DNA of 63,995 nucleotides from an uncultured Anaeromyxobacter sp. (GTDB lineage: Bacteria > Myxococcota > Myxococcia > Myxococcales > Anaeromyxobacteraceae), in NCBI GenBank assembly GCA_903874275.1, contig CAIQRS010000062.1, positions 1 to 63,995 on the forward strand, given 5' to 3'. Positions within the stretch are counted from its first letter, which is position 1; every line of letters starts with the position of its first letter. Both the position numbers and the translations under genes were made by a program. Positions 1 through 10,811 of this stretch are shown here, piece after piece. The notes beneath the pieces were generated by a model. That model made no database searches, had not been told where the DNA came from, and was given only the letters and a program-made list of their open reading frames with translations.

Positions 1-1
1 C

Positions 2-2761
2 CTCCCGCCCTCCGCCGAGATCCCGGTCATCAACATCGAGTCGTCCGACAGCCAGTTCGCCTCGGCCTACCTGAGCTTCTCCTCCCAGTTCCTGAAGCAG
101 AACGAGATCACCGACTACCTGGTCCGGGTGGTGCAGCCCCGGCTCTCCGCGGTGGAGGGCGTGCAGCGCGCCGACATCCTGGGCGCCCGCACCTTCGCCA
201 TGCGCATCTGGCTGAAGCCCGACAAGATGGCCGCCCTCAACGTGAGCCCGGCCCAGGTGCGCCAGGCGCTCGCCGCCAACAACTACCTCTCGGCGCTGGG
301 CCAGACCAAGGGCTCGCTCGTCCAGGTGAACCTCACCGCCAACACCGACCTGCGCTCGGTGAAGGAGTTCCAGCAGCTGGTGATCCGGGAGAAGGACGGC
401 TCGGTGGTCCGGCTCGGCGACGTGGGCGACGTGGTGCTCGGCGCCGAGGACTACGACGTGATGGTGAACTTCAGCGGCGACACCGCGGTGTTCGTGGGCA
501 TCTGGGCGCTCCCCAACGCCAACTCGCTCGACGTGATCAAGAGGGTCCGCACCGAGATGCTGGAGATCCAGCGGGAGATCCCCGAGCAGATCAAGGCCAC
601 CATCGCCTACGACGGCACCGCCTACATCCAGAACGCCATCGACGAGGTGGTCCAGACCCTGCTCGAGACCATCCTCATCGTGGTGGTGGTGATCTTCCTC
701 TTCCTGGGCTCGCTGCGGTCGGTGCTGGTGCCGGTGGTGGCCATCCCGGTGTCGCTCATCGGCGCCGTCTTCCTCATGCAGCTCTTCGGCTTCACCATCA
801 ACCTGCTCACCCTGCTCGCCATCGTGCTCTCGGTGGGGCTCGTCGTGGACGACGCCATCGTGGTGGTGGAGAACGTGGAACGGCACGTGCGCGAGGGGAT
901 GAAGCCCTTCGACGCCGCGCTGGTGGGGGCCCGCGAGCTCATCGGTCCCATCATCTCCATGACCATCACGCTGGCGGCGGTCTACGCCCCCATCGCCTTC
1001 CAGGGCGGCCTCACCGGCTCCCTCTTCCGCGAGTTCGCCCTCACCCTGGCCGGCGCGGTCTTCATCTCCGGGGTCGTGGCCCTCACCCTCTCCCCCATGA
1101 TGTCGGCCCGCCTCCTCACGGCCAGTCACGAGAACGAGGGGCTCTCCGGCCTCGTCAACCGGACCTTCGAGCGGATCAAGAACACCTACGCCCGCCACCT
1201 GGAGGCGTCGTTCCAGGCCCGCGGCATCATCTACGCCTCCTGGGTGGTGATCTCGCTGCTGGCGGCCGTCATGTTCTTCCAGTCGCCCCGCGAGCTGGCG
1301 CCGGTGGAGGACCAGGGGATCATCTTCGGCATCGTGAACACCCCGGCCAACTCCACCCTCGACCAGGTGGCCCAGTCCACGCGGGAGATCAACCGGCAGG
1401 TCATGACCATCCCGGAGACCAAGTTCACCTTCCAGATCACCTTCCCCTCGGGCGGCTTCTGGGGGGACGGGCTCAAGCCCTGGAAGGAGCGGAAGCGCTC
1501 TGCGGCGCAGATCCTCGGCGACGTCCAGCAGAAGGTGTCGGGCATCCCGGGCGTCCAGACCTTCCCCATCCTCCCCCCTGCCCTCCCGGGCGGCGGCAAC
1601 TTCCCGGTCGAGTTCGTCATCGCCTCCACCGCCGACACCACCGAGATCCTCGGCTTCGCCCGGCAACTGCAAGAGAAGGCGGCGAAGAGCGGCATGTTCG
1701 CCTTCCCCCCCCTCATCGACGTGAAGGTGGACCAGCCCGAGTCTGAGGTGGTCTTCGACCGGGAGAAGGTGGCCCAGCTGGGACTGAACCTCCAGACCGT
1801 CGGCCAGGACCTCTCGGCGGCCATGGGCGGCAACTTCGTGAACCGCTTCAGCGTGGACGGGCGCAGCTACAAGGTGATCCCGCAGCTGTCCCGGGCCGAC
1901 CGGCTCAACCCGGAGCAGCTCAAGGACATCTACGTCACCGGGCCAAACGGCCAGCTGGTGGCCCTGTCGTCCATCGCGACCATCAAGAACTCGGTGGCGC
2001 CGCGGTCGCTCAACCGCTTCCAGCAGCTCAACGCGGTGAAGATCTCCGGGGTGGCCATCCGCCCCCTCGACGAGTCGCTCCGCTTCCTGGAGGACGAGGC
2101 CGCCGGCATCCTGCCCAAGGGCTACGTGGTGGACTACACCGGCGAGTCGCGCCAGCTGCGCGTGGAAGGCAACAAGTTCGGGCCGGCCTTCCTGCTCTCG
2201 ATCCTGCTCATCTTCCTGATCCTGGCCGCGCAGTTCAACAGCTTCCGGGACCCCTTCGTCATCCTCATGGGGTCGGTGCCGCTCGCCATGTTCGGCTCGC
2301 TGGCGCTCACCTTCCTCAAGATGCCCAACCCCAACATGCGCTTCTGGACCGACGGCTGGACCACCACGCTGAACGTCTACTCGCAGGTCGGGCTCGTCAC
2401 CCTGGTGGGCCTGATCGCCAAGAACGGCATCCTCATCGTGCAGTTCGCCAACGAGCTGCAGCGCGAGGGGCAATCCAAGATGGAGGCGGTGAAGAACGCC
2501 TCGGTGGTCCGGCTCCGCCCCATCCTCATGACCAGCGCCGCCACCATCTTCGGCCACCTGCCGCTCACCTTCGTCTCCGGCCCGGGAGCCGCGGCCCGCA
2601 ACAGCATCGGCCTCGTCCTGGTGGCCGGCATGGCCGTCGGCACCGCCTTCACCATCTTCTTCGTGCCCTCGATCTACCTGCTCATCGCCAAGGACCACGG
2701 AAAGAAGGCCCGCGCGGGGGCGGCGGCAAGCCAGGGCGCGGGGAGCGTGGCGGGGGCCTGA
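2..2761 (+). CDS. RND family efflux pump inner-membrane transporter, 5' end cut by window
   Basis: Inner-membrane proton-driven drug/solute exporter of the HAE-1 type, which works in a trimer with a periplasmic adaptor and an outer-membrane channel. The reading frame is open from the first bases, so the true start lies upstream; 919 residues are visible and roughly 120 are missing compared with the usual 1030-1050. Both halves of the fold can be seen: a first transmembrane bundle with the motif VGLVVDDAIVVVENVERH (the paired Asp of the proton relay), a porter region, then a second bundle with GLIAKNGILIVQFANE. The adaptor gene is expected just upstream. It ends 21 bp before a convergent gene. 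Substrate cannot be told from sequence. Confidence 0.95.
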   Translation, partial: LPPSAEIPVINIESSDSQFASAYLSFSSQFLKQNEITDYLVRVVQPRLSAVEGVQRADILGARTFAMRIWLKPDKMAALNVSPAQVRQALAANNYLSALGQTKGSLVQVNLTANTDLRSVKEFQQLVIREKDGSVVRLGDVGDVVLGAEDYDVMVNFSGDTAVFVGIWALPNANSLDVIKRVRTEMLEIQREIPEQIKATIAYDGTAYIQNAIDEVVQTLLETILIVVVVIFLFLGSLRSVLVPVVAIPVSLIGAVFLMQLFGFTINLLTLLAIVLSVGLVVDDAIVVVENVERHVREGMKPFDAALVGARELIGPIISMTITLAAVYAPIAFQGGLTGSLFREFALTLAGAVFISGVVALTLSPMMSARLLTASHENEGLSGLVNRTFERIKNTYARHLEASFQARGIIYASWVVISLLAAVMFFQSPRELAPVEDQGIIFGIVNTPANSTLDQVAQSTREINRQVMTIPETKFTFQITFPSGGFWGDGLKPWKERKRSAAQILGDVQQKVSGIPGVQTFPILPPALPGGGNFPVEFVIASTADTTEILGFARQLQEKAAKSGMFAFPPLIDVKVDQPESEVVFDREKVAQLGLNLQTVGQDLSAAMGGNFVNRFSVDGRSYKVIPQLSRADRLNPEQLKDIYVTGPNGQLVALSSIATIKNSVAPRSLNRFQQLNAVKISGVAIRPLDESLRFLEDEAAGILPKGYVVDYTGESRQLRVEGNKFGPAFLLSILLIFLILAAQFNSFRDPFVILMGSVPLAMFGSLALTFLKMPNPNMRFWTDGWTTTLNVYSQVGLVTLVGLIAKNGILIVQFANELQREGQSKMEAVKNASVVRLRPILMTSAATIFGHLPLTFVSGPGAAARNSIGLVLVAGMAVGTAFTIFFVPSIYLLIAKDHGKKARAGAAASQGAGSVAGA

Positions 2762-2782
2762 TCGCGTCCTCCGGCCCGGGGA

Positions 2783-3787
2783 CTACCGCGACGCCTTGTG
2801 CGGCGTCCCCTCGTGCCACCCGCTCGGCGTGATGACCACGTAGTTCAGCTTCCGCTGCAGTTCGCGAATGGTGCGGCTCCCGGCGTAGGTGAGCCCGGAC
2901 CGCAGCCCGCCCACCAGGTCGGCGACGATGGCCTCCTCGTCGTCCCGGTACGGGACGGTCACCGATACGCCCTCGGCCGTCTTCCACTCGGCGATCCCGC
3001 CGTGGTGCTCCTCGGCAACCTCGCGGCTGGCCATCCCGCGGTAGGCCTTCACCCAGCCGCCCTTGCTCTTGACCTTCTTCCCGGGGGTGGGGCGCGTCCC
3101 GGCCAGCATCCCGCCGATCATCACGAAGTCGGCGCCGAAGGCGAGCGCCTTCACGACGTCACCGGGGTGGCGGAGGCCGCCGTCGGCCACGATGGAGCGA
3201 TCGCAGCGGGCGCAGTCCTGGATGGCGGTGAGCTGCGGGACTCCGTGGCCGGTCTTGAGGCGCGTGGTGCAGACGCTCCCCGGGCCGATGCCAACCTTCA
3301 CGATGTCGGCCCCCACCGAGGCCAGGTAGTCGGCCCCGGCGTAGGTGGCCACGTTGCCCGCCATGAGACAGGCCTCGGGCAGCAGCTGCCGGAGGTTCTT
3401 CAAGGTCTTCCCCACGTAGCGGGCGTGGCCGTGGGCCACGTCCACGACGAAGTGGGTTGCCCCGGCGTCCCGCAGGGCCTCGGCCCGCTCCATCTCCTCG
3501 TCGGCGCAGCCCACCGACACGAAGACGGTGTCGCGGCACCGCCGGAACTCGGCCACGTTCCGGTCGATCGACATCATCCGGTGGAGGACGCCGATGCCGC
3601 CCTTCCCCCCGATGAAGTTCGCCATGGCCGACTCGGTGATGGTGTCCATGTTGGCGGTCATCACTGGGAGCTGAAGCGAGAGCTTTCCGGTCCGGTCGGT
3701 GACCGACAGCTCCACGTGCTGCCGCGACTCGTAGTGGTTGTACGCCGGGACGAGCAGGACGTCGTCGAAGGTGAAGGCCTCGCGCAT
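2783..3787 (-). CDS. guaC: GMP reductase (IMPDH/GMPR family)
   Basis: Predicted to reduce GMP to IMP with NADPH, releasing ammonia (purine salvage, cytoplasm). The 334-residue TIM barrel has no CBS pair, which argues for GMP reductase over IMP dehydrogenase. The catalytic loop GIGPGSVCTTR carries the nucleophile Cys173, followed by the phosphate-binding IVADGGLRHPGDVVKAL and GADFVMIGGMLAGT. Length is close to known GuaC proteins. It starts 11 bp after the stop of the transsulfuration enzyme gene, so the two are probably co-transcribed. A single-domain IMP dehydrogenase is the main alternative. Confidence 0.85.
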   Translation of the reverse strand: MREAFTFDDVLLVPAYNHYESRQHVELSVTDRTGKLSLQLPVMTANMDTITESAMANFIGGKGGIGVLHRMMSIDRNVAEFRRCRDTVFVSVGCADEEMERAEALRDAGATHFVVDVAHGHARYVGKTLKNLRQLLPEACLMAGNVATYAGADYLASVGADIVKVGIGPGSVCTTRLKTGHGVPQLTAIQDCARCDRSIVADGGLRHPGDVVKALAFGADFVMIGGMLAGTRPTPGKKVKSKGGWVKAYRGMASREVAEEHHGGIAEWKTAEGVSVTVPYRDDEEAIVADLVGGLRSGLTYAGSRTIRELQRKLNYVVITPSGWHEGTPHKASR

Positions 3788-3798
3788 GTGCCCTCCGC

Positions 3799-5079
3799 TC
3801 AGGCCGGCAGGGTGGAGAGCGCCTGCTCCAGGTCGGCGACGAGGTCCTTCGGGTCCTCGATGCCGATGGAGAGCCGGATGACGCCGTCGGTGATCCCGGC
3901 GCGCGCCCTCGCCTCCGGGGTCATCGACGCGTGGGTCATCGAGGCCGGGTGGGCCACCAGGCTCTCCACCCCGCCCAGGCTCTCCGCCAGCGTGAACCAG
4001 CGCAGGGAGCGGAGCACGTGGTCCACCCGGTCCTGCCGGAACCCGGCCAGCTCGAAGCTGACCATGCCCCCGAAGCCGTCCTGCTGCGCCTTCGCGAGCG
4101 CGTGCTGCGGGTGGCTCTCGAGCCCCGGGAAGTGGACCTTGGCGACGGCCGGGTGACCTGCCAGGTAGCGCGCCACGACCTGCGCACCGGCCTCGTGGGC
4201 TCGCATCCTGAGCAGCAGGGTCTTCAGTCCACGGAGCACCAGGAAGGCGTCGTGGGGGCTCTGGGAGGTCCCCAGTAGATTATTCATGCTCTGGATGCGC
4301 TGGAGGAGGGCGAGCTGGCCCGGTGCCGAGACCACCGCGCCGCCCACCACGTCGCTGTGGCCGTTCAGGTACTTGGTGGTGGAGTGGACCACCAGGTCGG
4401 CGCCGAAGCGGAAGGGGCGCTGCTGGACCGGGGAGAGGAACGTGTTGTCCACCACGGTGAGGGCGCCGCCGGCCTTGGCGATCGCAGCAACCGCCCGGAT
4501 GTCGGTGAGGCGAAGCAACGGATTGGACGGGGTCTCGATCCAGACCATCCGGGTGTTGGGGCGGAAGGCGGCGGCGACGGCGCGCAGGTCGGCCAGGTCC
4601 AGGTAGGAAACTTGAAGTCCGTAGGCCGCCCTGGCGTGCTCCAGGGCCCGGAAGGTCCCGCCGTAGCAGTCCACCGTGCAGAGGAGGTGGCTGCCGGTGG
4701 GGAGCAGGTTGAGCGCCACGATCACCGCGCTCATGCCGGTGCTGGTGCAGGTGGCGCCCATGCCCCCCTCGAGGACGGCGATGGCCTCCTCCAGCGCCGC
4801 GCGGGTGGGGTTTCCGCTCCGCGTGTAGTCGTACCCGGCGTTCACGCAGACGTCACGGAAGGCGAAGGTCGAGCTCTGGTAGATGGGCGGCATGACCGCC
4901 CCGTAGGCCGGGTCGGGCTGCACGCCGGCGTGGACGCACTGCGTGGCCAGGCCGGCCCCGGGGACGAGCGGGGCGCGCTGCGCCCAGCCAACGCGCCCGG
5001 GCGTGCCCGCCGGGACGATGGTGAAGTGGTAGGCGGGGTTCCCGGGGACGTTGGAGTCGAGGTGGACTTCGTCGGTCAT
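3799..5079 (-). CDS. PLP-dependent transsulfuration enzyme (cystathionine gamma-synthase / gamma-lyase family)
   Basis: Cys/Met metabolism PLP enzyme of fold type I, 426 residues. The PLP lysine is Lys236 in VVHSTTKYLNGHSD; SGNPTR near residue 88 and the VVDNTF motif near 209 are also present, all typical of the family. The first 40 or so residues, before LATQCVHAGV, are an extension not usual in the family, so the true start may be further in. Sequence alone does not separate cystathionine gamma-synthase from gamma-lyase or methionine gamma-lyase. It sits directly upstream of guaC with an 11-bp gap. Confidence 0.85.
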   Translation of the reverse strand: MTDEVHLDSNVPGNPAYHFTIVPAGTPGRVGWAQRAPLVPGAGLATQCVHAGVQPDPAYGAVMPPIYQSSTFAFRDVCVNAGYDYTRSGNPTRAALEEAIAVLEGGMGATCTSTGMSAVIVALNLLPTGSHLLCTVDCYGGTFRALEHARAAYGLQVSYLDLADLRAVAAAFRPNTRMVWIETPSNPLLRLTDIRAVAAIAKAGGALTVVDNTFLSPVQQRPFRFGADLVVHSTTKYLNGHSDVVGGAVVSAPGQLALLQRIQSMNNLLGTSQSPHDAFLVLRGLKTLLLRMRAHEAGAQVVARYLAGHPAVAKVHFPGLESHPQHALAKAQQDGFGGMVSFELAGFRQDRVDHVLRSLRWFTLAESLGGVESLVAHPASMTHASMTPEARARAGITDGVIRLSIGIEDPKDLVADLEQALSTLPA

Positions 5080-5128
5080 TCCGAAGAGGTACCCTCGCCA
5101 GCGCCGGAAGGCAACGACTCCGGGGGCT

Positions 5129-7069
5129 TCATCGCCGCAGCTGCTGCTCCAGGAACTGCAGCATGGCCCCCAGCTCGAGGACCTGGTTCCCCCGCTTGGC
5201 CGAACCGTGCCCCTCGTCCGGGAAGATGATCAGGGAGGCGGCGACCTTCCGGGCGTTCAGGGCGTCGTACACCTGGATCGCCTCGCCCGCGGGCACGCGC
5301 GGGTCGTTCGCACCCTGGATGATGAGCAGAGGCGCCCTCAACCGGTCGATGTAGGTGACCGGCGAGAGCTTGACGAGCGCGTCGCGGTCCTTCTCCGGAT
5401 CCCCGTACTCGTTCACGCGGAGCGCACGCCGGTAGGGGGCCGTGTTCTCGAGGAAGGTCACGAGATTGGAGATCCCCACGATGGCCACGCCCGCGTCGTA
5501 GGCGCCGGCGAACATCGTCATGCCGATGAGCGCCGAGTAGCCGCCGTAGCTCCCGCCCACGATGGCCACCTTCGGCGCCACCCCGTTCACCGCCCACTCC
5601 CTGCGAACGAAGCGGGAGGCGTCCTCGATGTCGGTGATGATGTCGAGCCGCCGGGGACCGTCGTCGGCGTGGAACCAGGTCTTCCCGTATCCGTCGCTTC
5701 CGCGGACGTTGGGCTCCACCACCACGAAACCGGCGTCGACCAGGAGCTGGGCGTAGGGGTTGAAGCCCGGGGTGGCCTGCCCCTCCGGGCCGCCGTGGAA
5801 CTCCACCACCACCGGGCAGGGAGCGACGCAGCTCACCGGGCGGCGCACGAACATGGGGATGGGGGTGCCGTCGCGCGCGGGGTAGCTCTCCAGCGTGGCG
5901 CGCACGAACCTCGACAGGTCCACCTCTGGCGCGCTGGGAAGCTGCCACTGCACCGCCTTGCCGGTCTTCCAGTCGACGACGTAGCCGACCGAGGGGGCCA
6001 CGCCGGTGTCCACCCACACCGTGAGGAAGCGGCCGTCGTCGCTGAAGCGGAAGGGGTAGACGTGATCGGCGGGAGGGAAGGCGGGCAGCTTCACGGGCCG
6101 GAACGTGCGGGCGTCGAGGGCGTGCAGTCGCGTGTAGCCGTCCTCGTTCACGGTGTAGACGATGCGCCGGCGGGCGTCGTCGACGACGAAGCCCGAGACG
6201 TCGTGCCTCACGTCCGGCGTGATCGGGTCGAGCTTCCCTGCCCGTAGCCGGTAGAGCCGGCGGAACTCCCCCAGCCTGGGCGTCAGCACGAGCACCTCGC
6301 CGTCGGCGAAGCCGTAGAGGGCGTCGTACTCCTCCTTCTCCCCCACCCCGATGACCGGGGTCAGGACCTTCCTCGCCGGGTCCCACTCGTGGATCTCGTT
6401 CTGCGCGCTCCCCAGCGCCCGCACGAGCAGGAGCCGCCCGTCGGGCCGGTGGTCGGCCACGCTCCAGAGCCCATCGCGGTCGAACACCGTCTCCTTCACC
6501 CGGGCCTTGCGATCCCACCGGTAGATGGCGAAGGAGTCGGGCTTCCGGTCGTTGGCGCGGAAGTACACCCAGCGGGAATCGTGGGAGACGAACTCGGCGA
6601 AGGTCTGGACCCGGGGCTCGTGCTGGATCGGCTCGAGGGCTCCTCCCTCCGGGGAGAGCAGGTAGAGGCCCGGGTACTCCTCCCCTGCCCGGTCGCGTTG
6701 CACGACGAGGAAGGTGCCGTCGGGGGAGACCGCCGCGAGGCCCGTCGCGTCCTCCCCGCCGGTGAGCTGGACGGGAAAGCGCTGGGGACCGTCGAGCCGC
6801 CAGATCTGTGAAGTCCCGGTGACCCGCCAGCCGAAGAAGAGCCTCCTTCCGTCGGGGGAGGTCACGCCGGCGCCCGGCGACCGCACGTCGAGCATCGCCT
6901 GGATCTTCCGGCTCAGCGCCGGCGGCAGCGGCGGGGGGGCGAACCTCGCGAGGACCTCGGGAGGGACGCTGCCCACCCCGTGGCCGGAGTACCCGGCGGG
7001 GGGCGTGGGCGCCGGCGACTGGGCCACTGCGGTCGAGGAGAGGACGGCGAGGAGGAGCGTGATCCGCAT
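5129..7069 (-). CDS. Secreted S9 (prolyl oligopeptidase family) peptidase
   Basis: Exported serine peptidase of the DPP/acylaminoacyl-peptidase type, 646 residues. The ATG at 7069 was chosen because it opens a clean signal peptide (MRITLLLAVLSSTAVAQS); the longer open frame upstream has no domain and is Arg/Pro-rich. Residues about 60-390 form a beta-propeller with repeated blades. The C-terminal hydrolase domain has the nucleophile Ser507 in GGSYGGY, Asp589 in GANDPR and His621 in PDEGHG, a complete triad. It likely trims oligopeptides in the periplasm or outside the cell. A strong hairpin lies just before its start. Confidence 0.9.
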   Translation of the reverse strand: MRITLLLAVLSSTAVAQSPAPTPPAGYSGHGVGSVPPEVLARFAPPPLPPALSRKIQAMLDVRSPGAGVTSPDGRRLFFGWRVTGTSQIWRLDGPQRFPVQLTGGEDATGLAAVSPDGTFLVVQRDRAGEEYPGLYLLSPEGGALEPIQHEPRVQTFAEFVSHDSRWVYFRANDRKPDSFAIYRWDRKARVKETVFDRDGLWSVADHRPDGRLLLVRALGSAQNEIHEWDPARKVLTPVIGVGEKEEYDALYGFADGEVLVLTPRLGEFRRLYRLRAGKLDPITPDVRHDVSGFVVDDARRRIVYTVNEDGYTRLHALDARTFRPVKLPAFPPADHVYPFRFSDDGRFLTVWVDTGVAPSVGYVVDWKTGKAVQWQLPSAPEVDLSRFVRATLESYPARDGTPIPMFVRRPVSCVAPCPVVVEFHGGPEGQATPGFNPYAQLLVDAGFVVVEPNVRGSDGYGKTWFHADDGPRRLDIITDIEDASRFVRREWAVNGVAPKVAIVGGSYGGYSALIGMTMFAGAYDAGVAIVGISNLVTFLENTAPYRRALRVNEYGDPEKDRDALVKLSPVTYIDRLRAPLLIIQGANDPRVPAGEAIQVYDALNARKVAASLIIFPDEGHGSAKRGNQVLELGAMLQFLEQQLRR

Positions 7070-7075
7070 GTCGAT

Positions 7076-7101
7076 ACCCCCGGGGCGAGCCCCGGGAGGG
7101 T
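7076..7101 (-). terminator. GC-rich hairpin between epimerase stop and peptidase start
   Basis: Perfect dyad CCCGGGGC-GA-GCCCCGGG, extended by a further imperfect ACCC/GGGT pair. It lies 45 bp past the epimerase stop and 6 bp before the peptidase ATG on the same strand. There is no U-run, so a simple intrinsic terminator is not assured. It could also fold over the peptidase ribosome-binding region and lower its translation. Confidence 0.4.
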
Positions 7102-7145
7102 ACCGCAACCGGCGGCGGCGATGGAACGGGGGCGCGGCCTGCGGC

Positions 7146-8089
7146 CTACGCGGCGACCTTCCGCCCGGCCCGGAAGAAGTCCACCGTCCGGAAGAGCCCC
7201 TCTCCCACCGCGACGGAGGGGGACCAGCCCAGCACCTCCCAGGCCTTTTCCGGGTCGATGCAGGAGCGCTTCTGCTCCCCGGCCCGGCCCGGCGCGTGGC
7301 TGGGCTTGGCCTGGACACCCGCGGCCGAGGCCATGATCGCGAAGACCTGGTTGACGTCGGTCTCCACGCCGGTGCCGACGTTCACCGCCCCGGCGAAGCC
7401 GGTCCTGGCCGCGAGGAGGTTGGCGCGGGCCACGTCCTCGACGAAGACGTAGTCGCGGGTCTGCTCGCCGTCTCCGTAGATGGTGCAGGGCCTCCCGTCG
7501 AGGAGGCGCGAGGCGAAAATGGCCACCACGCCCGCCTCCCCGTGCGGATTCTGGCGAGGTCCGTAGACGTTGGCGTAGCGGAGCGCCGCGGTCTTGATCC
7601 CGTAGAGGGAGGAGTAGACCCCCAGGTAGAGCTCGGACGAGCACTTGGCCGCGCCGTAGTGCGAGATGGGGCGGGCCGGGTGGGTCTCCGGGGTGGGGAT
7701 GACCTCGGTGTCGCCGTACATCGCGCCTCCTGAGGAGGCGAAGAGCACATGCTTCACCGTGCCCGACTTCCGGGCCGCCTCCATCACGTTGAGGAGCCCA
7801 CCCAGGTTCACGTCGCAGTCGAAGCGCGGGTCGGCGACCGACTTCCTCACGTCGATCTGCGCGGCCTGGTGGCAGACCACGTCGGGCTTCTCGGCCACGA
7901 TGGCCGCGGCCGCCTCCGGGCTGCGCACGTCGCAGACGTGGAGACGGACGCGCGGGTCGAGGTTGGCCCGCTTGCCCGAGGAGAGGTCGTCCACCACCGC
8001 CACCTCCCAGCCGTCGGCCAGGAACGCGTCGGCGATGTTCGAGCCGATGAAGCCCGCACCACCGGTGATGAGGATCCTCTGGGCCATGG

Positions 8090-8093
<4 letters not shown>
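7146..8093 (-). CDS. NAD-dependent nucleotide-sugar epimerase/dehydratase
   Basis: Extended SDR enzyme of 315 residues, probably a UDP-hexose 4-epimerase. The NAD-binding GGAGFIGS is at residues 11-18, and the catalytic set is Ser120/121, Tyr146 and Lys150 (HYGAAK). RYANVYGPRQNPHGEAGVV is the usual substrate-side motif. Its ATG overlaps the stop of glmS (ATGA at 8090-8093), so the two are translationally coupled; this suits amino-sugar supply for envelope or EPS synthesis. The precise substrate is not set by sequence. Confidence 0.85.
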
Positions 8094-9922
<1,829 letters not shown>

Positions 9923-10197
9923 GGGATGGGCTTCCTTTCGGGTGAGCGGAGCTGGGAGACGGAGGGGGCTTCTTCAAGCGGCGCGCCAACGTCGAGGCGC
10001 CAGGGCGCCGCCGGATCTGTTCCGCAAAGGCTCGATCGCCGGCCCGGGCGGGTCGGGAAGCTGTGCCGGTACGGGGCGGCCCTCGACCACCGGTCGGTTC
10101 GGAACGGCTGGGCGTCCCGGCAGGGGCTCATCCCTCGCCCCGGCGCTGGACGCGAACCGGACCGGCCGTGGAGGACGTGCTATGCAACGGGGAGTCG
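9923..10197. other. Divergent intergenic region between glmS and the OPX lipoprotein gene
   Basis: 275 bp that must hold promoters in both directions. It contains the 10-bp near-dyad GGTTCGGAAC at about 10097-10106, which recurs at 33439-33448 in the EPS control region. No convincing GG-N10-GC sigma-54 element was found toward the OPX gene; the nearest match is one base short. The OPX gene has an ordinary ribosome site (ACGGGGAG). No small gene was recognised. Confidence 0.5.
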
Positions 10198-10809
10198 ATG
10201 TCACGCCGAAACGCCATCCCCTGGTGGTTCCTGGCGGTGCTCCCCGTGGCGCTCGGCGCGTGCCGCTCGACCGGCGAGTACGTCAAGGTGGACGACTACG
10301 TCGCGCCGGCCGACAGCCCCGAATCGGAGTACGTCATCCGCCCGGGGGACGTCCTCCAGATCCGGGTCATGGCGCAGGACGCCGTGTCGGCCCGTGCCAA
10401 GGTCCGGCCCGACGGGAAGATCTCGATCCCGCTGCTCTCCGACGTCGTGGCGGCCGGCGTGACGCCCGCCGCGCTGGCCCGCCAGATCCAGGAACGGCTG
10501 GCCAAGTTCATCGTCAATCCCTCGGTGACGGTGTCGCTGGAGGAACCGCGGGCCATGATGGTCTCGGTCCTGGGGGAGGTGGCCAAGGTGGGCAGCTACC
10601 CGCTCGAGCAGGGAAGCGGCCTCATGGAGGCGATGGCCGCCGCGGGCGGACCCACCCAGTACGCCGCCACCGACCGCATCGTCGTCATCCGCCGCGAACC
10701 CTCCGGAAGCCGGGTCCGCATCCGCTTCGACTACGACGCCCTCACGCAGCTGCGGGGAGCGGCGGCCACGTTCCGGCTTCAGAACGGCGACGTGATCGTC
10801 GTCGAGTAG
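10198..10809 (+). CDS. OPX-type polysaccharide export lipoprotein (Wza-like, short class)
   Basis: Periplasmic/outer-membrane component of polysaccharide export, 203 residues. The start at 10198 gives a lipoprotein signal peptide with lipobox LGAC and follows the ribosome site ACGGGGAG. The polysaccharide export domain is at about 40-115 (YVIRPGDVLQIRV, then KVRPDGKISIPLLSDVVAAG), followed by one SLBB-type domain (VSVLGEVAKVGSYPLEQGSGLMEAMAAAGG). It ends at IVVE and lacks the C-terminal amphipathic helix that forms the pore in E. coli Wza. The next gene, 2 bp away, encodes a beta-barrel that could supply the missing pore. Confidence 0.9.
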   Translation: MSRRNAIPWWFLAVLPVALGACRSTGEYVKVDDYVAPADSPESEYVIRPGDVLQIRVMAQDAVSARAKVRPDGKISIPLLSDVVAAGVTPAALARQIQERLAKFIVNPSVTVSLEEPRAMMVSVLGEVAKVGSYPLEQGSGLMEAMAAAGGPTQYAATDRIVVIRREPSGSRVRIRFDYDALTQLRGAAATFRLQNGDVIVVE

Positions 10810-10811
10810 CC

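Noticed and set aside
2798-4156. Long plus-strand open frame opposite guaC and the transsulfuration gene
   Set aside because: It is antisense to two clear genes, His/Gly/Val-rich with no domain, and typical of the open antisense frames produced by high third-position GC.
10166-10186. Sigma-54-like element before the OPX gene (GGACG...GCA)
   Set aside because: The GG to GC spacing is 9, not 10, and the gene has a good ribosome site. Sigma-54 tolerates spacing changes poorly.
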